In this document: positions 33,201-41,259 of the stretch, piece by piece
How positions within the stretch are numbered: position 1 is the stretch's first letter
Layout of the letters: each line of letters begins with the position of its first letter
DNA from: an uncultured Bacteroidota bacterium
GTDB lineage: Bacteria > Bacteroidota > Bacteroidia > Chitinophagales > Saprospiraceae
NCBI GenBank assembly: GCA_903933805.1
Contig: CAIZLM010000107.1
Location: forward strand, 1 to 52,016
Length of the DNA: 52,016 nt
Direction: 5' to 3'
Made by a program: the position numbers and the translations under genes
The notes under the pieces: generated by a model
Told to the model about the DNA's origin: nothing
What the model saw: only the letters and a program-made list of their open reading frames with translations
Database searches by the model: none

Positions 33201-36200
33201 AGTAAGCGATTTCCGTCCCAACAGAGGAGCCAATACTGTTGAGGGTTGTTTCAGATATCAAGCAATTGAGCGTAGCCGGTGCGGCCACTTGCACCACCGG
33301 ATCATTGGCATCCGGCAACACCAGCACCAAATCAGTTGACGTACAGCCGTTGAGGATATTGGTGACGGTGATTTGGTACGTTCCCTGCTCATCAACCAAG
33401 GGGCTTTGAAGGTTGGTGGCCGACACAAAATGCCCTCCTGATAACGCGCCCCATTGGTATGTGTAATTGGGCCCGGTACTCGAGTTGCTACCATCCAAAG
33501 TAGCAGCAGGCAGAATACACGTGAGAATCACCTCCGATCCGGCATCAGCCTGTGGTGGTGCGACGTCAGACGTCACGTCTATACTGTAAGAGGAGGTGCA
33601 ATTGTTCGAAGTATTGGTCACCAACAAAGTGTAGGTACCCACTGCACCGGCTGATATTTGCATCGTTCCCTGACCACTGAGTATCTGGCCATTGGCCGTA
33701 TTCCATTGATACTGGATGTTTGGACCACTGGAAGAGCCCGTTGCGGCCACCATTACAGCAGGGACCGCACAGGTGATGATGCCCTGGGGTGCTGCCACAG
33801 CGGTTGGCACATTGGCGTTGATGGTGACCGTGGCAGAGGCCGATCGGGTGCAACCATTGATGGTGTTGGTCACCACCAAGGTGTAGGTACCCACGGAATT
33901 GACGGTAGGCGTCAGGGTGTTGCCACCCGAACTGATGCCACCACCGGGAGGAGGCGTCCAATCATAGATAAAATTCGGTCCTGTGCTGCTGCCCGTGCCG
34001 TTGAGCTGTACCGAAGTAACCACACAGGTGATCTGCCCGCCAGGGGCAACCACCGCCAGAGGAGGCACCATATTGTTGATGACCACCGCGTTGTCTGAAG
34101 CAGTACAACCATTGAGGGTATTGGTCACCACCAAGGTATAAGTACCGGTTGTCAAGACACTGGGTGTCAGGGTGGAGTCGCCACTGACAATGATCCCGCC
34201 GTTGGAAGCCGTCCAGTGATGCGTATAATTGGATCCAAATGCAGATCCGTTGCCGTTGAGCACAATGGTATCCACCACACAGGTGAGCGTACCATCCGGC
34301 CCGGCATTGGTAGCGGGGGGCGTATTATCTGCTACAACCGGAACCGTAACAGTTGCGGTACAACCATTGAGGGTATTGGTAACTTTGAGGATATAATTAC
34401 CCGTTTGGTTTACAATAGGGGTGAGTGTGCCGTTTCCGCTGACAATATTACCCGGACTGGCAAGCCAGTTGTACACAAAATTGGTGCCGACGGAAGAACC
34501 CGTACCATCCAAAGGGATGGCGGAGGTGGTGCAATTGATGACGCCGTTGGCGGTAGCCACCGAGGTTGGTGCCGTGAAATCTCCCGTTATTATGGCTGTT
34601 GTCGTTTTGGCGCATCCTGTTTGGTCGGTGACGGTCACCGTATAAGTTCCGACACCGAGGTTGCTCGGGTCCTGCAGGGTGGTGCCATTCGACCACAAAT
34701 AGGTGTAGGCCGGATTGCCGCCCGCCACCGTTAAGTCAATACTGCCGTTGTTGGGGTATGCGCAATTGACACCCTGCACGGTTGTCGTGGGGGCCAAAGG
34801 CGGGGGCGATTGCACCACAAAGGTGTTGACGTTCATGCACCCGAAACCATCCACGACCGTTACGTTGTAAGTACCGGGAAGAATATTAACCGGATCAGGA
34901 ATATTGCCAATATTGCTGGGGCCCTGCCAACTGTAGTTGTATGGACCTTGTCCGCCCACCACCGTGGTATTGATGGAGCCATTGGTCAGGGTAGAGCAAG
35001 AGGCATTGGACACAGTTCCCGTCAGCGACAGGTTGGAGGCGGTGACCAGCACGGCGCCGGAACCGACGCCGGGGCATCCGAGGGAATCAATAACCGCGAT
35101 GATTTGGTAGAGACCTACCTGGTTCACCACCAAAGTGTATGGATCGTCTGTGATGTTTTCTATGGGTGATTGAGGATTTCCATTGAGGGCGTATGTCAAC
35201 TCAAATGGTCCTATTCCATTGAAATTAACGGGAATGGTAGCCTCTTCTCCCGGGCACAATTGTGGTGCAGGGGGCACCAATTGAGCGCTTGGCGTGGGCG
35301 TGACAATGATGCGTGCCACGGCAGTTTTCGTTCGGCCACAGGCATCGGTGATGGTAACCGTATAGCTGGTGCTGGTACTGACAAAAGCCGTCAGGGTGGA
35401 TTCATTGCCGCCAATATTCCACTGGTATGAATAGGGCTCTACCCCACCTTCAACGATCACCCCAACCGTACCTACACCCGTAGGACCACAGACCGTGATT
35501 GTATCCGGCGTGGGCATCATGGGGTGGTAGTCTAGGATGGTGAGTATTTCCTGTGGATGGAGGCAGGAACAAGGGCTGCTGAGTGTTACAATAACCGTTT
35601 CTGCGCCCTCCGGTATCATGTCATTGATGATGTTCACCGGGAACAGCACCTGATCCTGGCCGGCAGGAATGACGATGGTGAATGGTATCGGCGTGAAATC
35701 CGCACCAGACATGGCGGTACCGGTCACCGTAAACGACACCGGCAAGGGCAATGATGGGTTAGAGCCCACTCGATCTATCAACAACTGAACCGTACCACAG
35801 CCTTCAACGACCTCGTCTAAATCTGGGTCACCATTCACAATCCAATCAACGGAAGCATTACCGCCCCCATCGAAGGAACCGGATTTGAGAAAAACCGCCG
35901 AGTCCCACACCCCATCACCCACGTCGGCAATGGCCAGTTTGATGTGGTACGTGGAACATGGAATAACCTGCGCCACGGCAATCATTTTCCTGGTAAAACC
36001 ATCGTATTGCAATTCCACCGTAGCCTGACCGGTAGCAGGAGGCACCGGAGGCAATGTCCCGGAAACACCCCCATTTTCACAGTTGTCCAAACCAGCTGGC
36101 GTATTGTGCACATACAAACCTGCATTGGTCACGTGGTTGATGGTATTGATGGTAATAGGCGTATTTGTCATCGGAATAACCGCCAAATTTTGCGTGCCAG

Positions 36201-37068
36201 CAATACCAGGGCCAGAAATAAAAAAGCCGAAAACATCGTTGAAATTGGTGTTTACATACTCACAATACTCCTCCGAAGCAAAGGCATAGGAGAACGTCAA
36301 CGGCGTTTGGGTGGGGGTGAAATCAAATTCAATCGCCGCGACATCAAACAAGGCACCAGAGGAAATAGACGCCAAGTCACCATCGCCACCGCCGGAACCA
36401 CCGCCACCTGCACCGTTTGAATTGTTCGGCCCTATCGCAACGTTGATATCGCCCGTGGCCATGATCATACCCGTCTCAAACCCAATATTCGTAAGGCCAC
36501 TCAAAAACTTGCCAATCTGATCGCCGCCGCCATTGTAGGAAACGTTCGTCACGTCAAAACAGTCGCCACCAATAAACACTTCTCGAATCAACTCTTCCGC
36601 ACCAGCAGCCTCCACCTCAATCGTTGACAAAACCGGCGGCGGGGAGTCAGCCTCCCCCTTCACGGTACAATCCTGACATACAATGGAAATATAGTGCCTC
36701 GGCGGGTTCGACTGCTCCCAACTACATGGGTAATGCAGCAATACCTGTCCAATAGAAGATGTTGCTTTAAAACGCAACAGATGCTTCATGGTGTCATTAT
36801 CAAGCAGTTCCGCAGTAGGAGCCACCACAGAAACATCGGGCAAACAATCACCCAGCGCCGCATCAGGAGGCACTACCAACATATAAACCTTCCCTTTTTT
36901 AAGGTGCTGAAAATTGATAACCTGATCCTGGGCATACGCCGTGATCACCTGTCGCGGCTCACCGGCATCCAACACCAAAAGGCCTTCTCCAGATTGGGCA
37001 TTTAATACGCCCGTCATTTGGAGCAATAGGCCTAAACATAACAAAGCGCGAAAAGTAGCGTTAAACAT
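30244..37068 (-). CDS. Giant surface adhesin with choice-of-anchor L, Calx-beta, SprB repeats, 14 Ig-like repeats and type B T9SS C-terminal domain
   Basis: From ATG 37068 the product has 2274 residues with signal peptide MFNATFRALLCLGLLLQMTGVLNAQ; upstream codons to 37155 are not needed. Domains in order: choice-of-anchor L (about 165-390, FSYAFASEEYCEYVNTNFNDVFGFF), Calx-beta (about 420-500, PEGAETVIVTLSSPC), Ig-like/PKD part (about 505-675), two SprB repeats (about 680-820), and fourteen about 84-residue repeats (about 840-2005). Each repeat has a TC near its start, a Y-W core, GTYTL-VTNT and NGCT near its end. A third SprB repeat (about 2010-2080) is followed by the CHU_C/gliding C-terminal domain (about 2180-2274, IPNAFSPWNEDGDNDVF, VYDRWGE, DPAVFVYYAEI). 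That last domain directs export by the type IX system. A role in adhesion or gliding is inferred. Conserved cysteine pairs suggest one disulfide per repeat. Confidence 0.93.
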   Translation of the reverse strand: MFNATFRALLCLGLLLQMTGVLNAQSGEGLLVLDAGEPRQVITAYAQDQVINFQHLKKGKVYMLVVPPDAALGDCLPDVSVVAPTAELLDNDTMKHLLRFKATSSIGQVLLHYPCSWEQSNPPRHYISIVCQDCTVKGEADSPPPVLSTIEVEAAGAEELIREVFIGGDCFDVTNVSYNGGGDQIGKFLSGLTNIGFETGMIMATGDINVAIGPNNSNGAGGGGSGGGDGDLASISSGALFDVAAIEFDFTPTQTPLTFSYAFASEEYCEYVNTNFNDVFGFFISGPGIAGTQNLAVIPMTNTPITINTINHVTNAGLYVHNTPAGLDNCENGGVSGTLPPVPPATGQATVELQYDGFTRKMIAVAQVIPCSTYHIKLAIADVGDGVWDSAVFLKSGSFDGGGNASVDWIVNGDPDLDEVVEGCGTVQLLIDRVGSNPSLPLPVSFTVTGTAMSGADFTPIPFTIVIPAGQDQVLFPVNIINDMIPEGAETVIVTLSSPCSCLHPQEILTILDYHPMMPTPDTITVCGPTGVGTVGVIVEGGVEPYSYQWNIGGNESTLTAFVSTSTSYTVTITDACGRTKTAVARIIVTPTPSAQLVPPAPQLCPGEEATIPVNFNGIGPFELTYALNGNPQSPIENITDDPYTLVVNQVGLYQIIAVIDSLGCPGVGSGAVLVTASNLSLTGTVSNASCSTLTNGSINTTVVGGQGPYNYSWQGPSNIGNIPDPVNILPGTYNVTVVDGFGCMNVNTFVVQSPPPLAPTTTVQGVNCAYPNNGSIDLTVAGGNPAYTYLWSNGTTLQDPSNLGVGTYTVTVTDQTGCAKTTTAIITGDFTAPTSVATANGVINCTTSAIPLDGTGSSVGTNFVYNWLASPGNIVSGNGTLTPIVNQTGNYILKVTNTLNGCTATVTVPVVADNTPPATNAGPDGTLTCVVDTIVLNGNGSAFGSNYTHHWTASNGGIIVSGDSTLTPSVLTTGTYTLVVTNTLNGCTASDNAVVINNMVPPLAVVAPGGQITCVVTSVQLNGTGSSTGPNFIYDWTPPPGGGISSGGNTLTPTVNSVGTYTLVVTNTINGCTRSASATVTINANVPTAVAAPQGIITCAVPAVMVAATGSSSGPNIQYQWNTANGQILSGQGTMQISAGAVGTYTLLVTNTSNNCTSSYSIDVTSDVAPPQADAGSEVILTCILPAATLDGSNSSTGPNYTYQWGALSGGHFVSATNLQSPLVDEQGTYQITVTNILNGCTSTDLVLVLPDANDPVVQVAAPATLNCLISETTLNSIGSSVGTEIAYLWSGPGLVSDPAGLNAMVNQPGNYTLLISNTSNGCTSALTVAVAQDVATPPADAGPDKVLNCYNVQQQLGGAGNPVGSNFAFSWTGNGIVSGANTGNPVVNQSGLYTVVVTNTLNGCTRTDQVNITADFAPPLATAGPGFQLTCVQNTYTMQSTASVGPNFTYKWTSVGIGSFTTPTNILNPTVDGPGIYNLLVTNTVNGCTSTAQVTITQAADIPLAIVNNAPVLTCAVPSWTLSGVGSSLGNEFTYQWTASNGGNIVSGPNSLFPVINQPGTYKLLVFNTLNNCSSSNSLVVLQDITPPVIDAGAAPTLTCTATSLNLAGSVSSSGNFTYQWQAQNNGNIVGGGNTLSPTINAGGTYVLTVTSQANGCSSTDQVAVNVDQTAPVSAIQQPATLTCAAVQVTVNAAGSSLGNMVYAWSTVGGHFVNQTNPLQPIVDQPGTYTLLVTSNSNGCTASNTVVVPQDIQHPIASAGTDGLLTCAITTLQLSGNGSSQNGNFSYLWTTNDGQIMGGAGSLTPSIGAGGTYTLSVVNNVNGCSSSDNVLVSVNTQAPLVAIANPGLITCTIPQVTLNGSGSQGGPNIGYTWTTTDGNIVGGANSNAAQVSLSGHYTLTVLNNINGCSAVKTVTVTDNIVLPTAEAGPSFILTCTVDHVTLLGEGSTGTQYTYAWTTNGGHFISGMNSLQPVVNHAGTYALTVTNTSTGCTQTDNVIILTEINLPTDLVVDLVKPSCKDNDGSITFQTVTGGVGPYIYSINGGQNFTPALDFAQITPGTYDLWIQDANGCDYHEPLVVPQAPDPGISLDPSFTIELGDSLTILAVLPPGYPVALIDTITWTPLDGLTFKSTSMLDLLSPSAKPYKSTEYLVVLVSKDGCEARDKVLIRVDNEPHIYIPNAFSPWNEDGDNDVFLIFADNKQIDQVDKFQVYDRWGEMVFTASNFQPNDPAYGWTGRLRDKLMDPAVFVYYAEIRLIDGRVLLYKGDVTLVR

Positions 37069-37100
37069 AACGTGTGGGATTGTAATGATGGTTAATGATT

Positions 37101-37133
37101 CAAACCGAGTTCTGTATCGGGTAGCCACCCAAA
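37101..37133 (-). promoter_or_regulatory. Possible Bacteroidota-type promoter of the adhesin gene
   Basis: On the minus strand TTTG (37133-37130) is followed after 21 nt by TCGGTTTG (37108-37101), one base from the TAnnTTTG -7 consensus of Bacteroidota. The spacing fits, and the start codon lies 33 bases downstream. Confidence 0.4.
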
Positions 37134-37155
37134 TGCGGGGATGTTGAACCTGCAA

Positions 37156-37513
37156 ACATGAGATTCAGCAAAACACAACATTGCTGCCTACTCGCCCTCC
37201 TATACAAAAATGGTAACAACGGAAAAAGAATGTGAAATGGATGAAAGGCAGACTCCTAGCCCAAAAAAAATCGGCGACAGAGCACGCAATCTGGATTAAA
37301 AAACGTCAGAAACTGCCGCAATGTTACATATTTATTATTTCTATTCAAAGCTTATGCCTCGAAATATTGGCGCACCCGCAGATGATTCTCCTCATGAAAA
37401 AGATGCGCTAATAACCAATGCTCATAAATATTTGGAAAACGGCCCTAGTGTCGGCAAATTCCAAATATTATTTTTTAGACGGTAAATTTTTCCCGAAAAA
37501 CAAACAAACAAGG
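37156..37513. other. Gene-poor spacer between adhesin and corA, with AT-rich hairpin and possible 43-codon frame
   Basis: This divergent region holds no gene I can defend. Two things stand out. AATATTTGGAA (37427-37437) and TTCCAAATATT (37459-37469) form a perfect 11-bp stem followed by A and T6 (37471-37476), like a terminator reading rightwards. A frame from ATG 37354 to TAA 37483-37485 (MPRNIGAPADDSPHEKDAL...) overlaps that stem. A small RNA or leader ending at the hairpin is possible. Confidence 0.35.
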
Positions 37514-37544
37514 TTGCCTTCTTCGCATAGGTTGCGTAAATTTG
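37514..37544 (+). promoter_or_regulatory. Bacteroidota-type promoter of corA
   Basis: TTG at 37514-37516 and a perfect TAAATTTG at 37537-37544 are separated by 20 nt, matching the TTG-N19-21-TAnnTTTG consensus of the Bacteroidota primary sigma factor. The predicted transcript start near 37550 leaves a leader of about 70 nt before the GTG at 37621. Confidence 0.65.
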
Positions 37545-37620
37545 CAGTCTCAAAAAAAATCAGGGAATATCCTGTCTCAAAACCCTGTACACCGGAAATT
37601 TCAACCTCTATTGATGGAAA

Positions 37621-38574
37621 GTGATCCGTTACTTCACACGCGAAAAACGACGCTTGGTCGAACTGTCCGAGCCGGATCCTGGATGCTGGGTGCATCTGGC
37701 CCCACCGTTTGTCCCCGACGAACTGGAGGAATTTGCCCGTCGATTTGAGTTCGACCCGGTTTTTCTCACCGACTCTTTGGACTTAGACGAGCGCGCCCGA
37801 TATGAACGAGATGAAGACATTCGCTTCATCCTGATCAATACCCCCGTTAAAAATAAAAATTCCAGCGGCGAAAACGAAGCTTATTTCATCACCGTCCCCA
37901 TTGGCATCATTCTTACCATCGAACACGTCATCACCGTGTCGGCCTTTGAAACGCCTGTTCTGGAAAAATTCCTAGACAACAACGTCCGCGATTTTAATCC
38001 GGCAGATGAAAAAAGATTCGTGCTGCAACTGCTCGAACAAAACGTTTACCACTTCCTGTCTTGCCTGAAAACCCTCAACCTGCGCCGAAATCGCATCGAA
38101 AAAGAATTGCTCAACAGCAGCCGAAACGCAGAACTCAAACAACTGCTCTCCATAGAAAAAAGCCTCGTCTATTTCGTCAATTCATTGAACGCCAATGAAT
38201 TGCTGAAAATGAAAATGAAACGCACCGATTTCCTGCACATCCACGGCGATGAAGATATGACGGACCTTTTCGAAGACATTATCATCGATAACTCTCAGGC
38301 CCTCTCCATGTCCAATGTGTACACCAATATCTTAAATGGTACCATGGACGCCTATTCCAGTATTATTTCCAACAACCTGAACGTGGTGATCCACCGGCTC
38401 ACCATCATCACAGTAGTCCTGATGGTGCCGACGCTCATTTCCTCCTTCTTGGGCATGAATCTCTCCAGCGGACTTCCGCACGACCAACCTTGGGCTTTTT
38501 ATTTTGCCATCCTGTTCACGGCGGTGGTTACCTGGCTCCTCTACTGGGTCATGAACAGGCGAAAGATGCTCTAA
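37621..38574 (+). CDS. corA: CorA-family magnesium/divalent cation channel
   Basis: The 317-residue protein has the CorA plan: a cytoplasmic alpha/beta funnel domain (about 1-230), the long stalk helix (ALSMSNVYTNILNGTMDAYSSIISNNLNVVIHRLTIITVV), two C-terminal membrane spans (about 250-270 and 288-308) and the selectivity motif GMN in SSFLGMNLSSG between them. The positive C-terminus MNRRKML is usual. It works as a homopentameric inner-membrane channel for Mg2+, sometimes Co2+ or Ni2+. The start is a GTG at 37621, because no ATG precedes the conserved IRYFTREKRRLVELSEPDPGCWVHL in frame. Its TAA overlaps the last codon of the convergent outer-membrane gene. Confidence 0.9.
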   Translation: MIRYFTREKRRLVELSEPDPGCWVHLAPPFVPDELEEFARRFEFDPVFLTDSLDLDERARYERDEDIRFILINTPVKNKNSSGENEAYFITVPIGIILTIEHVITVSAFETPVLEKFLDNNVRDFNPADEKRFVLQLLEQNVYHFLSCLKTLNLRRNRIEKELLNSSRNAELKQLLSIEKSLVYFVNSLNANELLKMKMKRTDFLHIHGDEDMTDLFEDIIIDNSQALSMSNVYTNILNGTMDAYSSIISNNLNVVIHRLTIITVVLMVPTLISSFLGMNLSSGLPHDQPWAFYFAILFTAVVTWLLYWVMNRRKML

Positions 38575-39224
38575 AAAAAGTACCTGACACCCGTTTCGCA
38601 TTGCAATGAGATGAAAATACCCTGATCTACACCGTTTCGGGCCGTTTTTTGGAAAGCAATCTGGCCTCCAGGCTGCACAAAAAAGTGCATCTTTGGGTTA
38701 ATCACCCACTCAGGACCGCCGGTAAGGCCCACTGTGGCCCGCGGCTTTTCATACCCAGCGTTGTTGCCTTTGGAAAAAAACATCACCCCCACTTCGAGGC
38801 CCGTTCTCCATTGCACCTTGCCGGGCGCACTGTTCCAACCGGCCGTGGCAGATACCTGCCAAGCGCGGTCTGTGTACTTCGTATCAATATAATGGTCCAA
38901 CGTTGGATCATAAACATACTGGCCATTTTGGTTTTCAGACGGCCATTGAAGCGGACCAAGTCGGTCTTTTGAGTGCCACGTATGGTAACGAACACCCAAT
39001 TTTCCGTATATATTATGGCCAATATCCCTTGAATAATCCGCGCCAACAGTATAACCAATGCCCGGAACAAATGTGTGAAGGGCGAGAATAGACACGGGAT
39101 ACTGGTAGAAACTATTGGGCCCAACAGCCAATGAGAGGCTATTGTGGGTTACTGTCGGATTTTGTGCCGACATTTGAAGGCCGCGTAAGAGCAGCATTGT
39201 TGAAATGAAAAACAACTTTTTCAT
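38571..39224 (-). CDS. Predicted outer-membrane beta-barrel protein of unknown function
   Basis: The 217-residue product starts at ATG 39224 with signal peptide MKKLFFISTMLLLRGLQMSAQ and ends in an aromatic residue (CETGVRYFF), the usual end of an outer-membrane barrel. Alternating hydrophobic strands are visible (VPGIGYTVGADYSRD; YGKLGVRYHTWH; WQVSATAGWNS; WRTGLEVGVMFFS; RATVGLTGGPEWVI; HFFVQPGGQIAFQ), about eight in all, so a small OmpA- or PagP-like barrel is likely. No family name can be given. Its TAG overlaps the corA stop by 4 bp on the opposite strand, leaving no room for a terminator between the two. Confidence 0.78.
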   Translation of the reverse strand: MKKLFFISTMLLLRGLQMSAQNPTVTHNSLSLAVGPNSFYQYPVSILALHTFVPGIGYTVGADYSRDIGHNIYGKLGVRYHTWHSKDRLGPLQWPSENQNGQYVYDPTLDHYIDTKYTDRAWQVSATAGWNSAPGKVQWRTGLEVGVMFFSKGNNAGYEKPRATVGLTGGPEWVINPKMHFFVQPGGQIAFQKTARNGVDQGIFISLQCETGVRYFF

Positions 39225-39385
39225 GTTTGAGTGGTTTTTGAAGTGTAAAGATACCGGCCTTGCGGAAACCAGCTACCGCTTGATTTTTGCATTCCCACCC
39301 AACCAAGTTACATCCCCGCAAAAAAACCGTAAAATCGGCGTGCCGCCCCCCAGTATTTGTGACGGCCTTGAAAAAATAGCAAGAT

Positions 39386-41221
39386 ATGAGTCAATCAACA
39401 TCAACCTCCGATTTTCTCGGGCAATTTCAATCACTGCGCAATATTCCACGCTTTTTCCGTATGATATGGGGGGTAAGTCCCAAACTAACGGTTTGGAACA
39501 TCCTGCTGAGGCTGGTACAAGCGGCCATTCCACTGAGCATGCTCTATGTCGGCAAGGAAATCGTGGACGAAGTGCTGCACTTCTCTGGAAACGAGCATAC
39601 CAGCATCCTGACGTGGGGCGTGCCTGGCAGCCTGTGGTTTTGGGCAGGCTTGGAATGTGCCCTGGCCATTGCCAGCAGCCTGCTGAACCGTGCCATTACC
39701 TTGACCGACAGCTTGCTGGGCGATCTGGTCAACAATGACTCTTCCGTACGCATTATACGACATGCCGCCACGTTGGACCTTTTTCAATTCGAAGACGCCA
39801 CATTTTACGACAAACTCGAACGCGCACGCACCCAAACAGCAGGCCGCACGGCCCTGATGAGTATGGTGCTGTCGCAGGGACAAGATTTGCTCACCGTGGT
39901 GTTTCTGGCCACCGGACTTGCCGTGTTCAACCCCTGGCTGTTGGTGATCCTCGTTGTGGCCGTCATTCCGTCCTTTGTTGGAGAAGCAAAATTCAACCAA
40001 GAATCCTACTCATTGTCTCGATCTTGGACACCCGAACGGCGCGAAATTGACTACTTGCGCTACATAGGCGCCAGCAACGAAACGGCCAAAGAGATCAAGA
40101 TATTCGGGCTGGAAGACTTCATTGCCAACCGGTTTAAAACGATTTCTGGTCGCTATTTTTTGGTCAATCAAAAACTTGCGCTCAAACGGGCATCCTGGGG
40201 GGCCTTGTTTTCCGCCTTGGGAACAGCATCTTACTACGCAGCTTACATCGTCGTGATAGGGCAAACGGTTGCTGGTCAAATTTCCCTTGGTACGCTCACC
40301 TTTTTGGCGGGCTCTTTTGCCCGTTTGCAGGGGTTACTGCAGGGAATCGTCAGCCGATTTTCCCGTATTGCGGAAACTTCCCTGTACTTACAGGATTTGT
40401 TTGATTTTCTAGCATTGAAACCCTTTTCCGAGAACCATGACGGAAAAAAACAGGTGCCAAGGCCCATGAAAGAGGGCTTTCGATTCGAAAATGTCGGCTT
40501 CAAATACCCTGATACTGAAAAATGGGCCCTGAGGCACCTCACTTTCGAGTTGAAACCAGGCGAAAAACTCGCGCTGGTGGGTGAAAATGGCGCTGGCAAA
40601 ACCACCCTTGTTAAACTACTGGCCCACCTCTACGAGCCCAGCGAAGGCCGTATATTACTCGATGGCATTGACCTATGCGACTACGACCCCGAGGACCTGC
40701 GCCGGGAAATTGGGATTATTTTCCAGGATTACGTCCGTTTTATGTTCACCGCGGGAGAAAATATCGCCATCGGCAATATTGTCGATGAAAAAAACCAGCC
40801 CCGAATTGAAGCGTCCGCCCACAAAAGCCTGGCAAATACAGTGATTGATCCCTTGCCCCAAAAATACGCGCAAATGTTGGGCAAACGCTTCTCCGGCGGC
40901 GTGGAACTCAGCGGAGGGCAGTGGCAAAAAGTGGCACTGGCAAGGGCATACATGCGTGAGGCGCAACTGGTCATACTCGACGAACCCACAGCATCGCTCG
41001 ATGCCAGGGCCGAACATGAGGTGTTCGTGCGCTTTGCTGAACTGATGAAAGGAAAAGCAGCGGTACTCATTTCCCACCGCTTTTCCACCGTCCGAATGGC
41101 CGACCGAATCCTGTTTCTGGAACACGGCCAATTGCTGGAACTGGGCACCCACGAAACGTTGCTGGCAAAAGGCGGCAAATACGCCGAGTTGTTCCATTTA
41201 CAGGCAAAAGGGTACGCATGA
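39386..41221 (+). CDS. ABC exporter, fused permease and ATPase (MsbA/multidrug type)
   Basis: The 611-residue half-transporter has an N-terminal membrane domain with six predicted spans (about 25-335) and a C-terminal ATPase. Nucleotide-binding motifs are complete: Walker A GENGAGKT (399-406), Q-loop in IGIIFQDYVRF, signature LSGGQWQK, Walker B LVILDEPTAS and the H-loop histidine in ISHRFSTV. The coupling-helix region (ASNETAKEIKIFGLEDF) is typical of exporters in this branch. It should act as a homodimer in the inner membrane; substrate unknown. The ATG at 39386 gives a hydrophilic N-terminus before the first span. The gene is flanked by genes on the opposite strand and seems monocistronic. 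Confidence 0.93.
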   Translation: MSQSTSTSDFLGQFQSLRNIPRFFRMIWGVSPKLTVWNILLRLVQAAIPLSMLYVGKEIVDEVLHFSGNEHTSILTWGVPGSLWFWAGLECALAIASSLLNRAITLTDSLLGDLVNNDSSVRIIRHAATLDLFQFEDATFYDKLERARTQTAGRTALMSMVLSQGQDLLTVVFLATGLAVFNPWLLVILVVAVIPSFVGEAKFNQESYSLSRSWTPERREIDYLRYIGASNETAKEIKIFGLEDFIANRFKTISGRYFLVNQKLALKRASWGALFSALGTASYYAAYIVVIGQTVAGQISLGTLTFLAGSFARLQGLLQGIVSRFSRIAETSLYLQDLFDFLALKPFSENHDGKKQVPRPMKEGFRFENVGFKYPDTEKWALRHLTFELKPGEKLALVGENGAGKTTLVKLLAHLYEPSEGRILLDGIDLCDYDPEDLRREIGIIFQDYVRFMFTAGENIAIGNIVDEKNQPRIEASAHKSLANTVIDPLPQKYAQMLGKRFSGGVELSGGQWQKVALARAYMREAQLVILDEPTASLDARAEHEVFVRFAELMKGKAAVLISHRFSTVRMADRILFLEHGQLLELGTHETLLAKGGKYAELFHLQAKGYA

Positions 41222-41259
41222 TATAGCAATGCTAAAAACCGTCGCAAACACCCAACCAG

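Noticed and set aside
30900-34700. Regularly spaced similar DNA words resembling a CRISPR or other repeat array
   Set aside because: The period is about 250 bp, in frame, and explained by protein repeats; no short identical repeats with unique 30-40-bp spacers exist.
30898-36420. Numerous antisense frames opposite the giant adhesin
   Set aside because: They arise from the repeated codon pattern of the adhesin repeats read backwards; rich in R, H and G, with no family motifs.
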